In this document: positions 22,901-57,839 of the stretch, piece by piece
Layout: the number at the start of each line of letters is the position of its first letter
How positions within the stretch are numbered: the first letter of the stretch is position 1
NCBI GenBank assembly: GCA_022496805.1
Contig: CM040099.1
Coordinates: 21,498,031 to 21,562,030, forward strand
DNA from: Pohlia nutans
Lineage: Eukaryota; Streptophyta; Bryopsida; Bryales; Mniaceae
Direction: 5' to 3'
DNA: 64,000 bases
Notes under the pieces: model-generated
What the model was told of the DNA's origin: nothing
What the model saw: only the letters and a program-made list of their open reading frames with translations
Database searches by the model: none
Made by a program: the position numbers and the translations under genes

Positions 22901-24509
22901 TTCCATATCGGGAATAATTTTTGGTACTTTTAGCAGTCAAGATTGGTACTTTTCTTCTAAATACCAACCATACTCTGTTCGTTTTGGAAAATTTAAGATT
23001 GGAAATCTTGGTTATCCAAGTTTGGACTAGTGAGCTTAGGGTATGTTCCCACTTGGCCTTAGAGGTGGTCTTAGAAGGCGGTCTTACCTCCTTAATAAAG
23101 TGTGTGTTCCCACCTACATTCTTTAGTAATTACCAATCCTACATGGATGTTCACGTGGCAAACTTTAACTCTTAAACATTTAGCTAACATTTAACTCTTA
23201 AACATTTAGAATGGGTATTAGCTAACATTTAGGAGGACAAAAAAATACTAGAGCGATAGTAGGCAATTGTTAAGGGAGCACCAAAATTGGAAATATTCCC
23301 AAGTTTTAAACACTTAAAAATGGTCTTAACTAATATGGCTCTTGGAAGGCCATTATGTAATCCGGCTACTATAGATGACACCTTTCCTAAAAAGAAGATA
23401 TTCCTCCCAAAATTGTGGAGGTCTTAAGTTTTTATTCATGTTCTTTACAAAGGCTAGGAGGGAACGTTAACGGGCCTTTACTCTAATATTTTGTTTCCAA
23501 ATACAGACATGGCTGGTTATGCCCTTTGAATTTCATCTGGACCTAACCTTCTCCAATCCTACAAAAATTTTATACTCAAGTCCAACTAAAACAACACCAT
23601 ATCCATATACAACTCCATGTTTATGTTTCTTATTAAAAACCGGTGGCATAGAAGTACTCCTTTATCCTATATATTTCATACCTTTAAATGATATACTAGT
23701 GTCCCCTATGTTGTTGGCCCGAGTGTTATTGTGACTTGCGTACTCTTTTATTTTATTTCTTGTGACTTACGTACTCTTTTATTTCTTGTTTCAAAAATGA
23801 TTTATTCATAATATAATTCGAATTATGCCCAAAATTATGGTGACAATATTCAATTAAATGTATGTAACTTTCATTATGTTTTGAAAGTTAATATTTAATA
23901 TACATTAGATGAAGGTGTTTTTTGGTGTGTCTATGCGTTTGCTCACCAAGTCGGTTCAACATAGAATTCATGTTTACTTTTAGTCTTTTACTTTCATATA
24001 AAAGACATCCTATTTTTATAAGTAACATATTTTTAATATTAATGTAATATTTAAAAGTAAAACACAATTCATGTTTAATTTTAGTCTTTTCTATTTAGAT
24101 ATTTAGATTGACAAGAATGAGTTCTTTAGTTGACAATTTTTATTTTTTGATGATTTATGTTCTTAAGAAGTCTATTTAGAGTTGGAGACCGATTTAAAGC
24201 CAAGGATTCTCTAGTTTTTGAATTTTGATAAGATTGAGGTTTTTTAGTTGATAAATTCTATTTTGAATGATTTCTATTTTTTGAAAATCTACTTGTACTC
24301 AGAGGTAATTTTAAAGAAGGTGAGGAGGGTTTAAAGACCAACACACAAGTAATGATAACCTAAAAACCACTTGTTTCATAAGACTGATTCTTATCTTCTC
24401 GCAAGCACTACAGTTTTTCTCCTTCCTCTGAATCTCCTAGAAACTGTAATTTTAACAGATCTTTTGATGTTCGTCGTCAAATTGCTCTGTGAAACTAGTT
24501 TCTTGATTC
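19901..24509. other. Spacer between arms of inverted duplication, no gene seen
   Basis: This AT-rich stretch has a TA microsatellite near 20548-20562, a MITE at 21844-22431 and a T run at 22652-22668. Short open frames (for example 20817-21098 and 22921-23175) have no recognisable domain and are not called. Confidence 0.5.
21844..22431. mobile_element. MITE, large AACCCCTAA-ended family
   Basis: The ends are inverted: TTAACCCCTTAACG at the left and ATTTAGGGGTTAA at the right, about 590 bases apart. It has no coding capacity. It resembles 14190-14600 internally. Confidence 0.65.
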
Positions 24510-26650
24510 ATAAAACTAAGTTTTCAAAACACTTTCTTATCAATACGAATTGCTACCCGCTCGGCTTTTGATTCTTTTGTGGTTACAAATAACTCTCAAA
24601 TTTCTATATGGTTGATTAACACGAGGCTGCTTATACTGTGGAGTATGTGGAGCCGACTACACAACTTTTAATTCCATGTACTACTAGAATCGTATATTTG
24701 TAAGTAATTGCTACCTTTCTTAGCAACCTTACGGGGAGTAGCTATATCAAAAATCCGGTTCCTAAATGTTGCTTAACAAGATGTAATGTTGTTGCTAATA
24801 CAGTATACGATTCTAATAGTGTGACTCTGACTCTGGTCTGTATTTCTTGAAACTATTTGGGAGACTTATGATAAACTGAAAAGTTATTTATTGATAAACC
24901 TCATTATAACTCTGTCAGACTTGCAAGAAAAGAGGTTGAGCATGCTCGAGACATTATTTATTCATGGTTCATTTTTTGGTTCACAGATACTTATAAGCAT
25001 TGTATTCCCAAAATTGCGAATACTGAAAACTGAAGGAAACATAAGTCTGCAAGAGACTTGTTGCAATTGAAAAGCTATTTCTGTCATTTGAAGCATTTGG
25101 CCCCAAAACAAAGTAAGTTTGGATGTTAGCTTGAGTTGTCATTTGAAAGTGTCACGTTCTTAATTGAAACAAGAAACGAGCGTAGGGACTGAGACATTTA
25201 TTAGAACAACCATCTTGTCAATTGTTTGAGAGCATTTTAGAGCTTCATTGGCAGATCTATAGCACGTGAAGATCATACAACATTCAACGTTCACGTGCAG
25301 GACAAGTAATTGTTACCATGAACAGCAACCGGCAACGTTCATATTTAGAGCGGGCTTGCAAGAAACGAAAATTTGAAGCGGCAGGAAGCTTTGACAATGG
25401 AGCTCAGAGTGATCTTGAACTGAGCCCCAAATTGTGGAGAGAATTGCCAACGGGGCTTGCGTACAAGGTTATCAGCTATCTCCCTGTGGACAAGCTTGTG
25501 GACACACTCCACCATGTCAACCGGAATTTCTTGACGAGCCCTGGTTTTTCTAAAATCTTTGGCCACGGTGAAAATCTCCTCTCCTCCTACGGATTTGCGA
25601 CAGTACTAAATCGTAAAGTGCCAAGGTTGGCAGCGTTCGAACATGAGTCTATGCAATGGCGAGAGTTTCCCAAAATGTTGCCGACGGAGGTGAAGCAAGC
25701 TTGGCTCATATACGGGGGAAACAATGGCTTACTGATGTTTAAAACCAAAAAGTGCAGGATCACCAACCTTACTAAGCAGATGAACGCAGAAGCAATGGAC
25801 TTAGACTTGTTTTCTCCCAACATTGGAGTATGGAACCCTCTTCTCCATTCATTTAAATGGTTGCCAACACATCCTCAATTACAAAGCTCGTACTTTACAT
25901 CTGTCGTGATGGTAGATGAACCATCCAAGACATACAAAGTTTTCTTGAATTGTAGAAATTTTTCCTCCACAGACGAAACTCGGTGTACAACAATACAACT
26001 GGGATTTGGAGTTGCAGTAAGCCCATTCCCGGTTTTGTAGATTACGAGGTAGATTGCCTTTGCTTTGCTTCATGTAGTCGGTATATCGTCTTCGGTGATG
26101 CTAACGTGAATGGGGAAGATTCTCTATATCGCTACGATGTGCAGAGGGACTCATGGGACAGGTTTTCCGTATCCAAGATGCTCACCGACCTTGATTGTGG
26201 CAGCCGTGAAGATAGCCTAACTTGGATAGACAGTTTTGCTATTCTTCGTGGGATTCTCTACACGTTGATTCGTGACACAAGTGAAGGAATCCTCATGGCT
26301 TCAAAGAATTTATTGGCTGAAAATCTCACGTTCAAACTTGAAACAAGTGTTCCAGTTCCAAGTCTCCCTTACACTCGAGTTGGACTTTTCAACTTGTACA
26401 CTTACACCTTGAAGGGTAAAGGATTTGTTTGCGTGAGAACGTCATCCATGCCTAATCATTTTCGCCACTTTGATGTTTCCAGGGGAGATTGGCTGGAAAG
26501 TGATAAGTTCTTGGATCTTGGGATCAAAGAGTGGCTGGATTGCTTCTCATTCAAGCCTAGTTTCGTGGTCCCGTAATGTTCATGTATTACATTGCCAAAG
26601 TATTGTAGATTTGCGAGCACTGTAGTTCCATAAGGTAGAAACATCTAAAA
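24510..26650. repeat. Right arm of large inverted duplication
   Basis: This is the reverse-complement partner of 17520-19900. Shared landmarks include the CGAGGCTGCTTA-ACTGTGGAG block, GTAATGTTGTTGC, and the F-box gene itself. Confidence 0.8.
25318..26576 (+). pseudogene. F-box protein gene copy B, frameshifted
   Basis: The frame starts MNSNRQRSYLERACKKRKFEAAG with the F-box near residues 36-77 (LWRELPTGLAYKVISYLPVD), and the first frame ends at 26040. The remaining C-terminal half resumes in another frame from about 25983 (VYNNTTGIWSCSKPIPGF) to 26576. Alignment with copy A shows about 16 bases missing near 25972-25985, between SSTD and SVYN, which causes the shift. Apart from this both halves are well preserved and end in the same SFKPSFVVP. 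The role would be substrate choice for an SCF ubiquitin ligase. A short intron here is unlikely because copy A is continuous. Confidence 0.8.
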
Positions 26651-28230
26651 CCATAGTTTTAAGCAGCCGTGTTATGGAAGGAAGGGAATCGTGCTAAGGC
26701 TGAAGGGCAATTTAATGAAGCAACCTCTGGAGAGCCAAGATACCAGGACATCAGGTTTTTAATTTAATTTTGACACAGTCCTTTTACGGCTTCTTTAACT
26801 GTTAACTTTAACGTCTCAGTTCGACATTGTTTTCAAAGATTCATTATAAAACTTATGATGAAAAACAAAAATGGAGTTGATATGCAAGGAAAAGTTGTAA
26901 ATGTCAATGTGAAGATTGCATCATATAGTTGGATTCATCATAATATTTATTAATATTTATTAAAGAATTTTGCAAGGTTTTCTCTTGGAATTCATTTTAA
27001 AATCCAAAATTAACACATTTTTATAAAAAAAATGATAAGGAAATTGGAATAACGTGCATTACAAGATGGTATGGTTTCCATTGTTTAATTCTACTTATTT
27101 TGAAAAATCATGTTTAAGGACTCACTTTTTAAACTAAGAATGAAACTTAATGTAAACCAATTCTGTTGTTTCTCAAAAAATCACAATACGTTATTTTGAA
27201 TACCCATAGGGTACAAATAATAGTCAACTAGCACAAGAACCAAGAATAATTTGGATGGATGAATAACTGTACATGATGTGCTGTTGGGAAAGGTTGCAGT
27301 CTGTTTGTCGTCCATATATTGGACGCAGTCGCGCCAAAGGGTTGATGCTCGCCATGTACGTAATGGCAAACATTTAAGAACATGATTAATATCGAAAATA
27401 ATTTGCGGCAAGCTTGTTATTACCACTCAGGTGCTAACTTGGGCGGCATTAACTTACAAAAAAATTATTGTGGAAATTAACCATCGTGCCACTGCAAAAT
27501 CAATGGGATTTTTAACTTCCAGCCAAAATTTACAGTGTCTTCCAAATCTTGTTTTTGGTAGCAAATCTATAAAATTAAATAAAATAAACTTGAAGGTTGT
27601 GTTTTTTCCGACGAGCTGTTGATATGCTATTTATGCTGAAAGATCTATTCAAAAAAATTGAAGTACCACGCGAGCTTCAAAATTCAGCACTGCACATTAA
27701 TTGACCTTGACGATATTAAGTTTGTGCATCTGCATCTCAAGACACGGGTTGCATATCTTCTAATTAAATCAAATTTTTTAGTTGGTTTTATTCTGTGAGG
27801 TAGATAGGCCCCATTGTCAAGATTGCATATTTGCTTCTATATGAAGCCTTAACCTGATTGTAGTCAGACACCTGAAAAACTAATGTAGGAGATGTGGATT
27901 AATAAGTTTGTTTCGCGAATTGGAATAATAAATACACTGCTCATAACATGTTTAAGATACTCTCATGTATCATGGGTTTCGTAGCTAATCATGTGCAAGC
28001 CCTTACGTTTTCCTCACCAAATACTTCTCTAAATAATGTCACTTCTACATACAATTAGTGTAACAAAATTGATTAACGGTTGATACCGATTAGAATATAA
28101 TCATTTGTGTGATAACAAATCATGTGTGAGAACAAATAGTGGTATAATTATCCTATTTTTAAACAATCTGTAAACTATACAAGCTCTGTATACAAGCTGC
28201 CAAGTCACCTACTGCGCGTTGCCACGTCAC
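26651..28230. other. Intergenic, no gene seen
   Basis: AT-rich DNA between F-box copy B and the 3' end of the ABCC gene. No open frame with protein-like content was found. It should include the ABCC 3' untranslated region just below 28231, but I could not pick a polyadenylation site. Confidence 0.5.
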
Positions 28231-49436
<21,206 letters not shown>

Positions 49437-50087
49437 CACAACAACCGATTCATTCGCTTCAAGCCATTAATTTGCGGAATCCGTGAAAACAAAACCTATG
49501 AATTCGCAGTTGCAACTAAAAAAATAATCAAAAAGTAAAGGCGAAGCGTCTCACTTGGAATCGAAAGAAACAAAGACCTTAACTTGCGAAACTCATGAGC
49601 TTAGAAACTCTGTGGATTTCTGCAAATGGGCTCCCTATCACACAAAAATGAAGATTGAAAGGCAGGCACTGATTAAGAAAGACAAAAAAAAGGTCTGCTA
49701 GACAAAGACAGATCCTGCGCTTTTGGGATTCCTGGAAGGATCCATGTCTGGTCTGTTAGTGAGTATCAGCATTGAGGAATGAGCGTACACACCATTGAGG
49801 AATGAATGCCCCGTAACTGGCATCTTTGTTGTGCACTAGGCTCGTGGTTTGTGTCCTAAAAAGCAAAAAAAAAAAAAAGACGGTAGTGTAAAGTGAGTGA
49901 GGTTTAGGCAGTCGGAGAGTGAGGTGCTGTTAGGCTGCTTGCTGTTGAATGAAAGTCAGCAACTGGCGTGTGGGTTTTGGGTTTGGTGGGTACGTTATTT
50001 TATTGGAGCTGATGGCATGGAGCTCGTGGGGGAGGAAATGAGCCCGTCTTCCAGGCTCTCCAGCTGGTCACTTGGCATTCATACCGG
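49437..50087. promoter_or_regulatory. Upstream region of the ABCC gene
   Basis: The gene is on the minus strand, so its promoter and 5' leader should lie here. I could not identify a TATA box or transcription start with confidence. No open frame is protein-like. Confidence 0.3.
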
Positions 50088-50341
50088 CAGTGATCTCAAA
50101 ACTGGTTAAAATTAGCTGGATTTCTACCCCCAAAAAAATGGGGCTGCTAAACACACAAAGAAAGAAAATGAAAAATAAATTGAAATGTAGCGAGAACGCT
50201 CATCGTGTTATGAATATGTACCAACTTCATGAGGAGATATCAATGGATATCATCATGGTATCACCTTAATATTTCAAGGGTGTTGTCGGATATTATAGAG
50301 GTATCGTGAGTATTGTATGCACTGGGTAGCAAAAGTAGATA

Positions 50342-50853
50342 CTCCCTCCGTCCCAAAGATATTGTCCTAGTTTTTGGCAATTTTTTTTTTTCAATAGAGT
50401 TATTTGTAAAGGCATCCGGTCTTCTGTCCTGCTTTTTTCATGGACCAGAGCTAGTACCAGAGCATTCTGACACCACTTCTCCTCATGGTCCCACCCCACT
50501 ACCCAATTCTTTTCCCTCCTTCCAAATTTTTATGAATAAAAATTTCAATCCATCCAGTGTTCTATTTTGGGTCTACAGTAAGATCATGCCGATCCTCTCC
50601 TTTCCATTTTACAAGTCAAAAAGAAGGGATTTGAGGGACTTTACAAATAACTCTAATATGTGTCTTATGTTTTATACTTCAAACGTGAGTTTTGTTCACT
50701 TCAAACAAGGTGGACAACAAGAGTGACACAAAAACTACATAATACTATTGAAGATACACCATTTTTCGAATATTGAGATGGCTTTTTTGGCAAAAAAATG
50801 TGTTGAATTAAAACACGCCAAAACTTAGGACAATATCTTTGGGACGGAGGGAG
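50342..50853. mobile_element. Stowaway-like MITE nested in the hAT-like MITE
   Basis: Ends CTCCCTCCGTCCCAAAG and CTTTGGGACGGAGGGAG with TA at 50340-50341 and 50854-50855. The sister copy at 60952-61262 has the uninterrupted site AGTAGATACCATTTATG, proving the TA duplication. Confidence 0.95.
50397..50653. mobile_element. Third-level TA-flanked MITE
   Basis: Ends GAGTTATTTGTAAAG and CTTTACAAATAACTC with TA on both sides. The related Stowaway copy at 49025-49237 lacks this 257-base segment at the matching place (TTTCAATATTTGTCC), so it inserted into the Stowaway element. Confidence 0.9.
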
Positions 50854-50953
50854 TACCATTTATGTGGGAAGTCGCATAATGTTCTAAATGTTATAAAGTG
50901 GTTCTGAGATCACTGGTACCGGTAGTCACACACTGTGACACAGTGGCTTTTCT

Positions 50954-51684
50954 TTAACCCCTAAATGCCTAGGCCTATGACTATGGAATCATGTTTTACA
51001 TGTTACACTCAATTTGCCACTATAAATAAGATAAAAATTCAACTTTATATTTTTAATAGATGGATCCACGTGTCTACTACAAATCGTGAATTTTTCATAA
51101 AATTTGTTGAAAATTTGGAATTACTATGATTTTTTGAAGTGATTGTAAAGAAAATTCCTATCAATTACAAAATATGCTCAAATTCTTTGATTTTCTAAAC
51201 AAAGAGGTAATTTGCAATGAAGAACATTACAGTAGATGAAAATCATCCGTGTTACTATATTTAGAAAATCACTACACTATTGTAATACCCACCAAACTTG
51301 TAACTCTAATAAAATACTCAATTGTCCAATTTAAAAAAACATCAAAGTGGAGTAGTTTTTAGACTATGTAAGCTTCATTTTGTTAGTTAAGCTCAAATGC
51401 AATAGAACTCATTTTCATGGCCTAAATTTAGTTTAAGCAAGAAAAGTATAAAAATCCAAAATACACTTCGTGGTGAACCATTTTTATTACTCTTTTGTAG
51501 TTGGGACCTCATGTAAAATCCCAAAATGACTTGAATTACTTGAATTTAATTTGAAGAGATGGCATGAGCAATGAACACCCTTCACACAAAAAAATGCATG
51601 GAATTCAACATTCTTTCTTCATCCAGGGACTAATACTAATCATCCAAAGACCACTTTTGGGTCTCGCAGGCTGTTAGGGGTTAA
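50954..51684. mobile_element. MITE, large AACCCCTAA-ended family
   Basis: TTAACCCCTAAATGCC at the left and CTGTTAGGGGTTAA at the right, about 730 bases apart. Non-coding and AT-rich. Confidence 0.65.
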
Positions 51685-54600
51685 TGACTTCGAGGAGTAC
51701 TCAATGACGGTTTTACCAGAAAAATATTATGGTCACCATTGTCATCAGGGTCGTCGTCGTTGGTCTATCGATAATATCTTTTTCATATTATTTCAAAAAA
51801 CAAAAAATCGATAAACTTCAAAAAAAACTTCCAAAAAAGAACGCATTTTGAAGAAAGTCTATTAAACATTTATTTTTTTCAACTTCTACCTCTTGAATCT
51901 AGTACCTTACTTGGTTGATTATTGCTTCTTAGAACTTATCTAAAGATTAGCATCTAAAAAAGCATAATGTTCAAAGTGGTGCAAGAAATCTCTTTTTAGT
52001 CATGTCCAAAGTGATGTTTCAAACTTTAAAATTCTTTTAAAAAATGTGTGCTTCATAACATTCTTAATCAAGTTAACCTTCTAGTACTTAGCTGATCACA
52101 TTTTGGTCAATAGAGTATCAAAAATGCAAATGACAGAATATCCGTGAAGAATCGGATTTTAAATTGTAAAGTTCAAAGTTGGAGATTTATAATACACATC
52201 TCCTAAAAAAATCAATTTGGAGTTGTGAAACTATCAAATTACCTATGAACAAAATACGAAAATACTGCAAACACTTGAAAATATAGTAAATACTTACAAA
52301 TACAACACATGTACTCTGTGATATTTCTTGTGTTCGTAAGTTTGTTATTTTGTTTTTATATTTTAACGTACCGATATACATTTTTGTTCTAAACCATATA
52401 TGAATAAATCACCCTCACTTATAAAATTCACAATAATTATGTGTTCATTTGTTCTTGATATGAAAGATTGCAACGTTCGGAGAGGTGTTGACATAGGTCA
52501 TTGTCGAACTTCTTCACTTGAAAATTCAACCCAAAATTCTATTTAACTTTGAAGTCACACACCCTCCAAAATCCCATTTTTGAGTGCACATTATATAGTT
52601 CAAAGACATACTATGATCTTGCAATTCCACCATTGGATGATTCCTTAGTTTTGGCAAATTGTCTCCACTCTAGTGGAGAATACAAAGATATGATTACTTT
52701 CTAATTTAATTCATTATATTTCTGAAAGTATCAATCATAGTAGAAAAATCCATTGAAATCCAGTGCACCACCCTAAGCACTAATTAAAAGGGTAAACAGT
52801 CACACCCTTATCCTCTCAAGAGGAATCAACATCTTGGACAATACTTTGAAGTGGAAAGTCGACAAAACAATAAACTTCTGAAAACGAGGAGTCCATCTTT
52901 AGATGAAGATTGTAACAATTCCCTCGATTTCCTTACAAGGTGCAACGATTCTCAAGATCAAGGCCAATTACTCCACAAGGAAAATGTGTGATGCACTACC
53001 GCCTTAATCTTTTGTTTCCAGCCGCTATAGACTACTTTTGGAGATGCTCCTCGGGTTGCCCTCCAAGGACCCTCTTGATGTTTAAACGTTAAGAATCTTA
53101 TGATTCCTGAGTCAGTGTGAAACTCGAGGAATTTTAAGTCGTGTCAATAGCATCAAGCTTGCTTACACGCATCAGTTACACGTTTACAGCCACCTTATGA
53201 CAAATACGACAAGCACGTTTTGACAAACAGGTTATCTTATTAGGTATAGATAAAATCGAAATTGTCTTTTGTCCTTGTCAAATCAAAGTACCCGTACTGG
53301 ACTCTTCTTTTGTTTGTTTTTTTCACTGAACTGTCTTCGATGTTGATATTGCAACCAACATTAGGGAACCCAAATCTTCAGTTCACATACATGCACATTC
53401 AAACGTTCCACATGAAAAAAACTAGTGATGGGCAAGTGACCACAGCTTTGTAGAATGTACATTAATGTCGGATTTGAGATCTTATATGTATCCAACTCTC
53501 ATTTGAGGGTATCTCAAATCCTTTTTATAATGACTCTCTCTACAACTGGCATTTTAGAATATTCTGCACACTTGGAACACTATTATTGGAAGTGGCACAT
53601 TTGTTGTCATAGTAATGTCATAGTGAGAAAGTTGGGACCCAAGGTGATTCCATTCAAGAGGTTTGAGTGTAGGACTACTATGTTGCTGAGTAAGCAAGTG
53701 TAAGATAGTTTTCTCATAAGTGTGCATGTCTCTAAAAAGTCAGTAGGCTAAAAAAAAATTATGATAAATGTAAATGTCGCTCATAAGTAAATATACAACA
53801 CTTGAGAATTATGACAATGCTTAGTATTTGAAGAGTTAAAGTTAACTCATGGTATTATTTACCCTATGGGTATAAATTTCAAAAATTCATAACTTCTTTA
53901 TTCAACATCCAACTGATATGTTTTTAATAGTTGGAATTCTTTTGAAAATGGAGACATGACTCTTTAAGAAAAATTAATCATTTTTAATTTTAAAAATACA
54001 TTGAATAGTTGAAAGTCACAACAATGGAGCTTCTATTTTATTAAGTACACTAATCATTTAAAAGATGTGGCATTTCTAAATAATAGAGTCAACAATCTTA
54101 TGGGTTGCTTTATACTAGCACCCAACCAATGTTGTACTAGTGATACATGGTTATTAGGGCAACTTTACGTATGAACTTGATCCCGTGTTCTTTCCCGCCC
54201 AATTCAACCAAATTTCACCTCGTATTAGTTTTACCCCTAAAAGGACTATGTTCATCTTAAAATTTAATCACTTCTTGTGATGCTTTCAAGAATGTATCTG
54301 TATCTCTTAATTGGTGTTCATATAGAAAACTTCACCGTTGAAGCTCGAAGAGGACTTAATCGTGAGATTGTATATCAATTTTCAAGACAATCTATGGTAT
54401 AGAGTAAATGATTATAAGGTTTGATCATGAGTTGTTTTTGAGCCAAATCAACGAATCATTCACTGCAAACATTCTTATAAATTTTAGAACCATGATTAGT
54501 GTTTGAAATTTCAAGGGCATACAAAGATGTACTCTATCTAGGTGCTTACAAAAAATGGTGTTCTAAAACTCAACACAACAACAATCATTGATTTCAAAAA

Positions 54601-55479
54601 AATTATGTTTGGGTGAAGTGACTTCTTGGTGACTCGTTGAGCCAATGTTTGTGATTGTTATTAATTGTTACATTGCATAGAATGTGTAAAGAATTTTTTT
54701 GATTTCAAAATATTTAATTTTTTTCCAAAATCACATAAAATGTGTAAAGATTTTATTTTTGATTTCAAAATATTTCAAAAATGTTCCAAAATAACATAAA
54801 ATGTGTACAAAAGATTCCAAATATTTTGAAAGGAGTCTCATGTTTTTTTTAACAATTCCTATATAAAATATTTTTTATTCAAATTTATTAGTCTTTTATA
54901 AAGACATGAAATGTTTTTCATTGATTCCGGTTATACAAAATTTGAATTACTTCCTCCATTTCATAATAAAGCCCAAAACTACATGTCTTCTTATGTCAAT
55001 TTAAGAGTCCACATTCATTCAATTCATTATGTTGCCTTCCTACATTGACTCCTACTCATTCATTGTGTTGCCTACCTACATTAACTTCTTAGGTTTTTTC
55101 ATCCCTTGCTATCTAGATACATGGTTCTAAAAGTTGCCACTACAACTAAGGCAAAGAGTTACACAGCTCAATGCTGAATCGTAAAAGAAAATCTAGGGTA
55201 AATACTACGCGATTAGCCGCTTGTTGAAATTTAATAAAACAAACTTGTGAAGCAAAATAGAGGGTGTCACAATTCTTCCCAGTCGGTTTGTGAAAGTCTG
55301 TGAAAAATCGATTAGGAAGACACTTTCCATATTCTTAATTGTGAATTCTGTAAATCGTTTTTTTTTTGGTCAAGAGACAGTTTAACATTTTTGCTACTTT
55401 TTCCATGGCTTGAAGAGCAATCCAGACAACTTGAATAATCTTTTCATATTAATATATAGATAATTTCATGATAATACAC

Positions 55480-55685
55480 ATGTACTACCGAGGTGCTACT
55501 TAGGCAATACATGGGTGATACCTAGATTTAAAGAGGCTACACATCTCGCCTCCATGTAAGAAATTTGACTAAAATTCCTCCCTTTTTCTTCACAAATCCT
55601 TTGTATCAATTAGCCAACCCAAATTTTATGTAGCAATTTGGCTAAAATTAGCAACAATAAAAATCACTGGACTGTGGTTTCTCAT
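55480..55685. repeat. Repeat shared with the FUT intron
   Basis: The sequence from GAGGTGCTACTTAGG to AAAATCACTGG matches the reverse complement of about 60788-60951, inside the fucosyltransferase intron. Confidence 0.75.
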
Positions 55686-56933
55686 CTGCGAGAAATTCTG
55701 TTTCATTTGTTTCCAAAATAAAAAATAAAAAATAAAAGTAAATAAAAAATAAAAAACCCACACAGACAGACACGCTTTTGTTGGAAGGTTCAGTCCTTGC
55801 TTGTCACATTATTGCCTCCATTCAACACACACCGCTCTCCTCAATTCAAACTTTGACCAGCCTTCAGTGGTATAAATGTATAAACATCATAACATTCAGT
55901 GGCCTTTGTGGCTGCTGCCTTCCCTTAAAAATGATGTGGAACATTCCACATCATTTCATTTTGGGATGAAATGATGTGGTATATTTCACATTGCATTAAT
56001 AACTATGGGGCAGGTGGCATTAGGCAAGAGCAACTAACTATAGTGGACAGTAATCGAAAGCACTTACTCAATCACAATTCAACAGTGTCTTGTAATTGTT
56101 TAATTGAATGTTATGTTCAAGAAAGAAAGAGAGACTTCGACTTGCCGCATGAGTTATAACACGTTGCGGAACAAATTAATGTAAATATTGATTTTTTAAT
56201 TTTATTTATTTTATTAAAATTTGGAAATGGGCCAGAGTCCACGAATTGATTTTTCATTTTTGATGCACCCAATTCTTCAAATTAGGCCCATGTTAGATCT
56301 TGTTGTTTCTAATTAAAAAAATTGAAGTAGCAACCTATTGGCATGAATATTGAAGGAAACCTTAGTGGTCCTAATCCAAATAAATAAATTTTTTAGTTCC
56401 ATACCCAAAGAATTAGGCATGAGTCCAAATTTATAAAACTGAGGGTGAAATTTTAAACCAATACATCTTTCAATCCTATTCCTTGATTACTATTCCTCTC
56501 TTCTTCTTCCTCACTTCTTACTTTTCTTCATCCTTTTCTAATTTGTGCTTTAGGTTCTTCCATACCGTACGTGGAAGGCAGGATTGGCACTCACATGTCA
56601 AACAATTAATAAAAGTTGAAACAATGGAGGTCGGCACTTTCAAAAGTAATTACTAAAAAACCGGCTATTAATAATTAACATTAATTTTTTTCAACAGCTA
56701 AACGTTTTATTCTATTTTTTGTCTACGATTTTTGTTGAGTGTTATGTGTTATGTGTTTTTTTTTTGGATTTTTGTTGACTTTAATTTTGTTGATTTTGAC
56801 GAAATACTTAATAAATTTATTTTTATTTTTTGGCATTTTTTTGGGAAATTATTTTCTATCAACTCTGGCTTCCTCGTGCGGTAATGTTCTTTAATCCCAC
56901 TTTGGCACACCTCAGAACATGTAGCAGATCTCT

Positions 56934-57115
56934 AAATCATGAAAAGTCCACATCAAAACTTAGTTAAAGAATGAGTGATAAGACACTATATACCATATCT
57001 CCAAATCATGAAAAGTCCACATCAAAACTTAGTTAAAGAATGAGTGATAAGATATCTCCAAATCATGAAAAGTCCACATCAAAACTTAGTTAAAGAATGA
57101 GTGATAAGACACTAT
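56934..57115. repeat. Three-copy tandem repeat
   Basis: Units with TCTCCAAATCATGAAAAGTC, CACATCAAAACTTAGTTAAA and GAATGAGTGATAAGA occur three times, the middle unit lacking the ACACTATA tail. Confidence 0.85.
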
Positions 57116-57839
57116 ATTTGAGACACTGTATTTGATGTCTGACAGTGCTACTGTTGAAAAGAGTGTGACTTGGTTAAAGAACCTTATGTCCTTGTTGAAA
57201 CTCTCCTTTGGTTAGAAGGCCTTTACATAACTATCTAACTCAATCTTCAATAATTATCTCTTTGGGCCCAATTTTGATTTCAATTTGCATCATTTTAGGC
57301 CAAAGTCCTAGTATAAAGCGCCCCTTGGCAACCTACATTCTTTGTAATAAGTCCCAGCATGGAACAAATGCTCTGATCACCCAAGATGAACAGCTCATTG
57401 CTTTGGCCCTACTATATCTACAAGAAAAATTCCATTTCTTTTTTGGGAACAATGTGATTAAGAATCCTCCTTCACTCACCAACAAGAAGATATAAGATAA
57501 TCACACCTAATTGCAACACTCCAAAATCTTGTACAAATATTTTGAGAATGTACACCAGAAAAAACTCGTATCCGTTTTTAAATCATCTACAAAACAAATT
57601 TGGAACCCTTGTAACTTTTGCATATGGAATCTAAATGCTGCATTGAAACCCTCTTTGCTTTCCTAAAAAGAATAATTAAAAATATGACTAGAAACTACGC
57701 TCAGTTCATAACCTTTTCATACAGTAATACACAGTTTAGTGCAATGGAACCCTCTCAAAAATGGGGACAAGACCCACATTCCATTCCCACTCAAAAGAGC
57801 ACTCACTTGAATTGCTGGAAAAATTAGGGTTCAGGGTTT

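Larger units (their letters stand above)
50088..50915. mobile_element. hAT-like MITE family 5 copy, carrying nested insertions
   Basis: Ends CAGTGATCTCAAAAC and GTTCTGAGATCACTG are inverted. The interior matches 60952-61262 in reverse, except for a 512-base insertion. Flanks share TACCGG but no exact 8-base duplication is visible. Confidence 0.85.
51685..57837. other. Gene-poor stretch
   Basis: No gene is supported. Short open frames (for example 55778-56159 and 57208-57495) show no domain. Contents include degenerate repeats, AAAATAAAA microsatellite (55718-55755) and a three-copy tandem repeat near 56934-57115. Confidence 0.5.

Noticed and set aside
57208..57495. 95-codon plus-strand open frame
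   Set aside because: No domain, weak composition signal, and no adjacent exons in an otherwise gene-free stretch.
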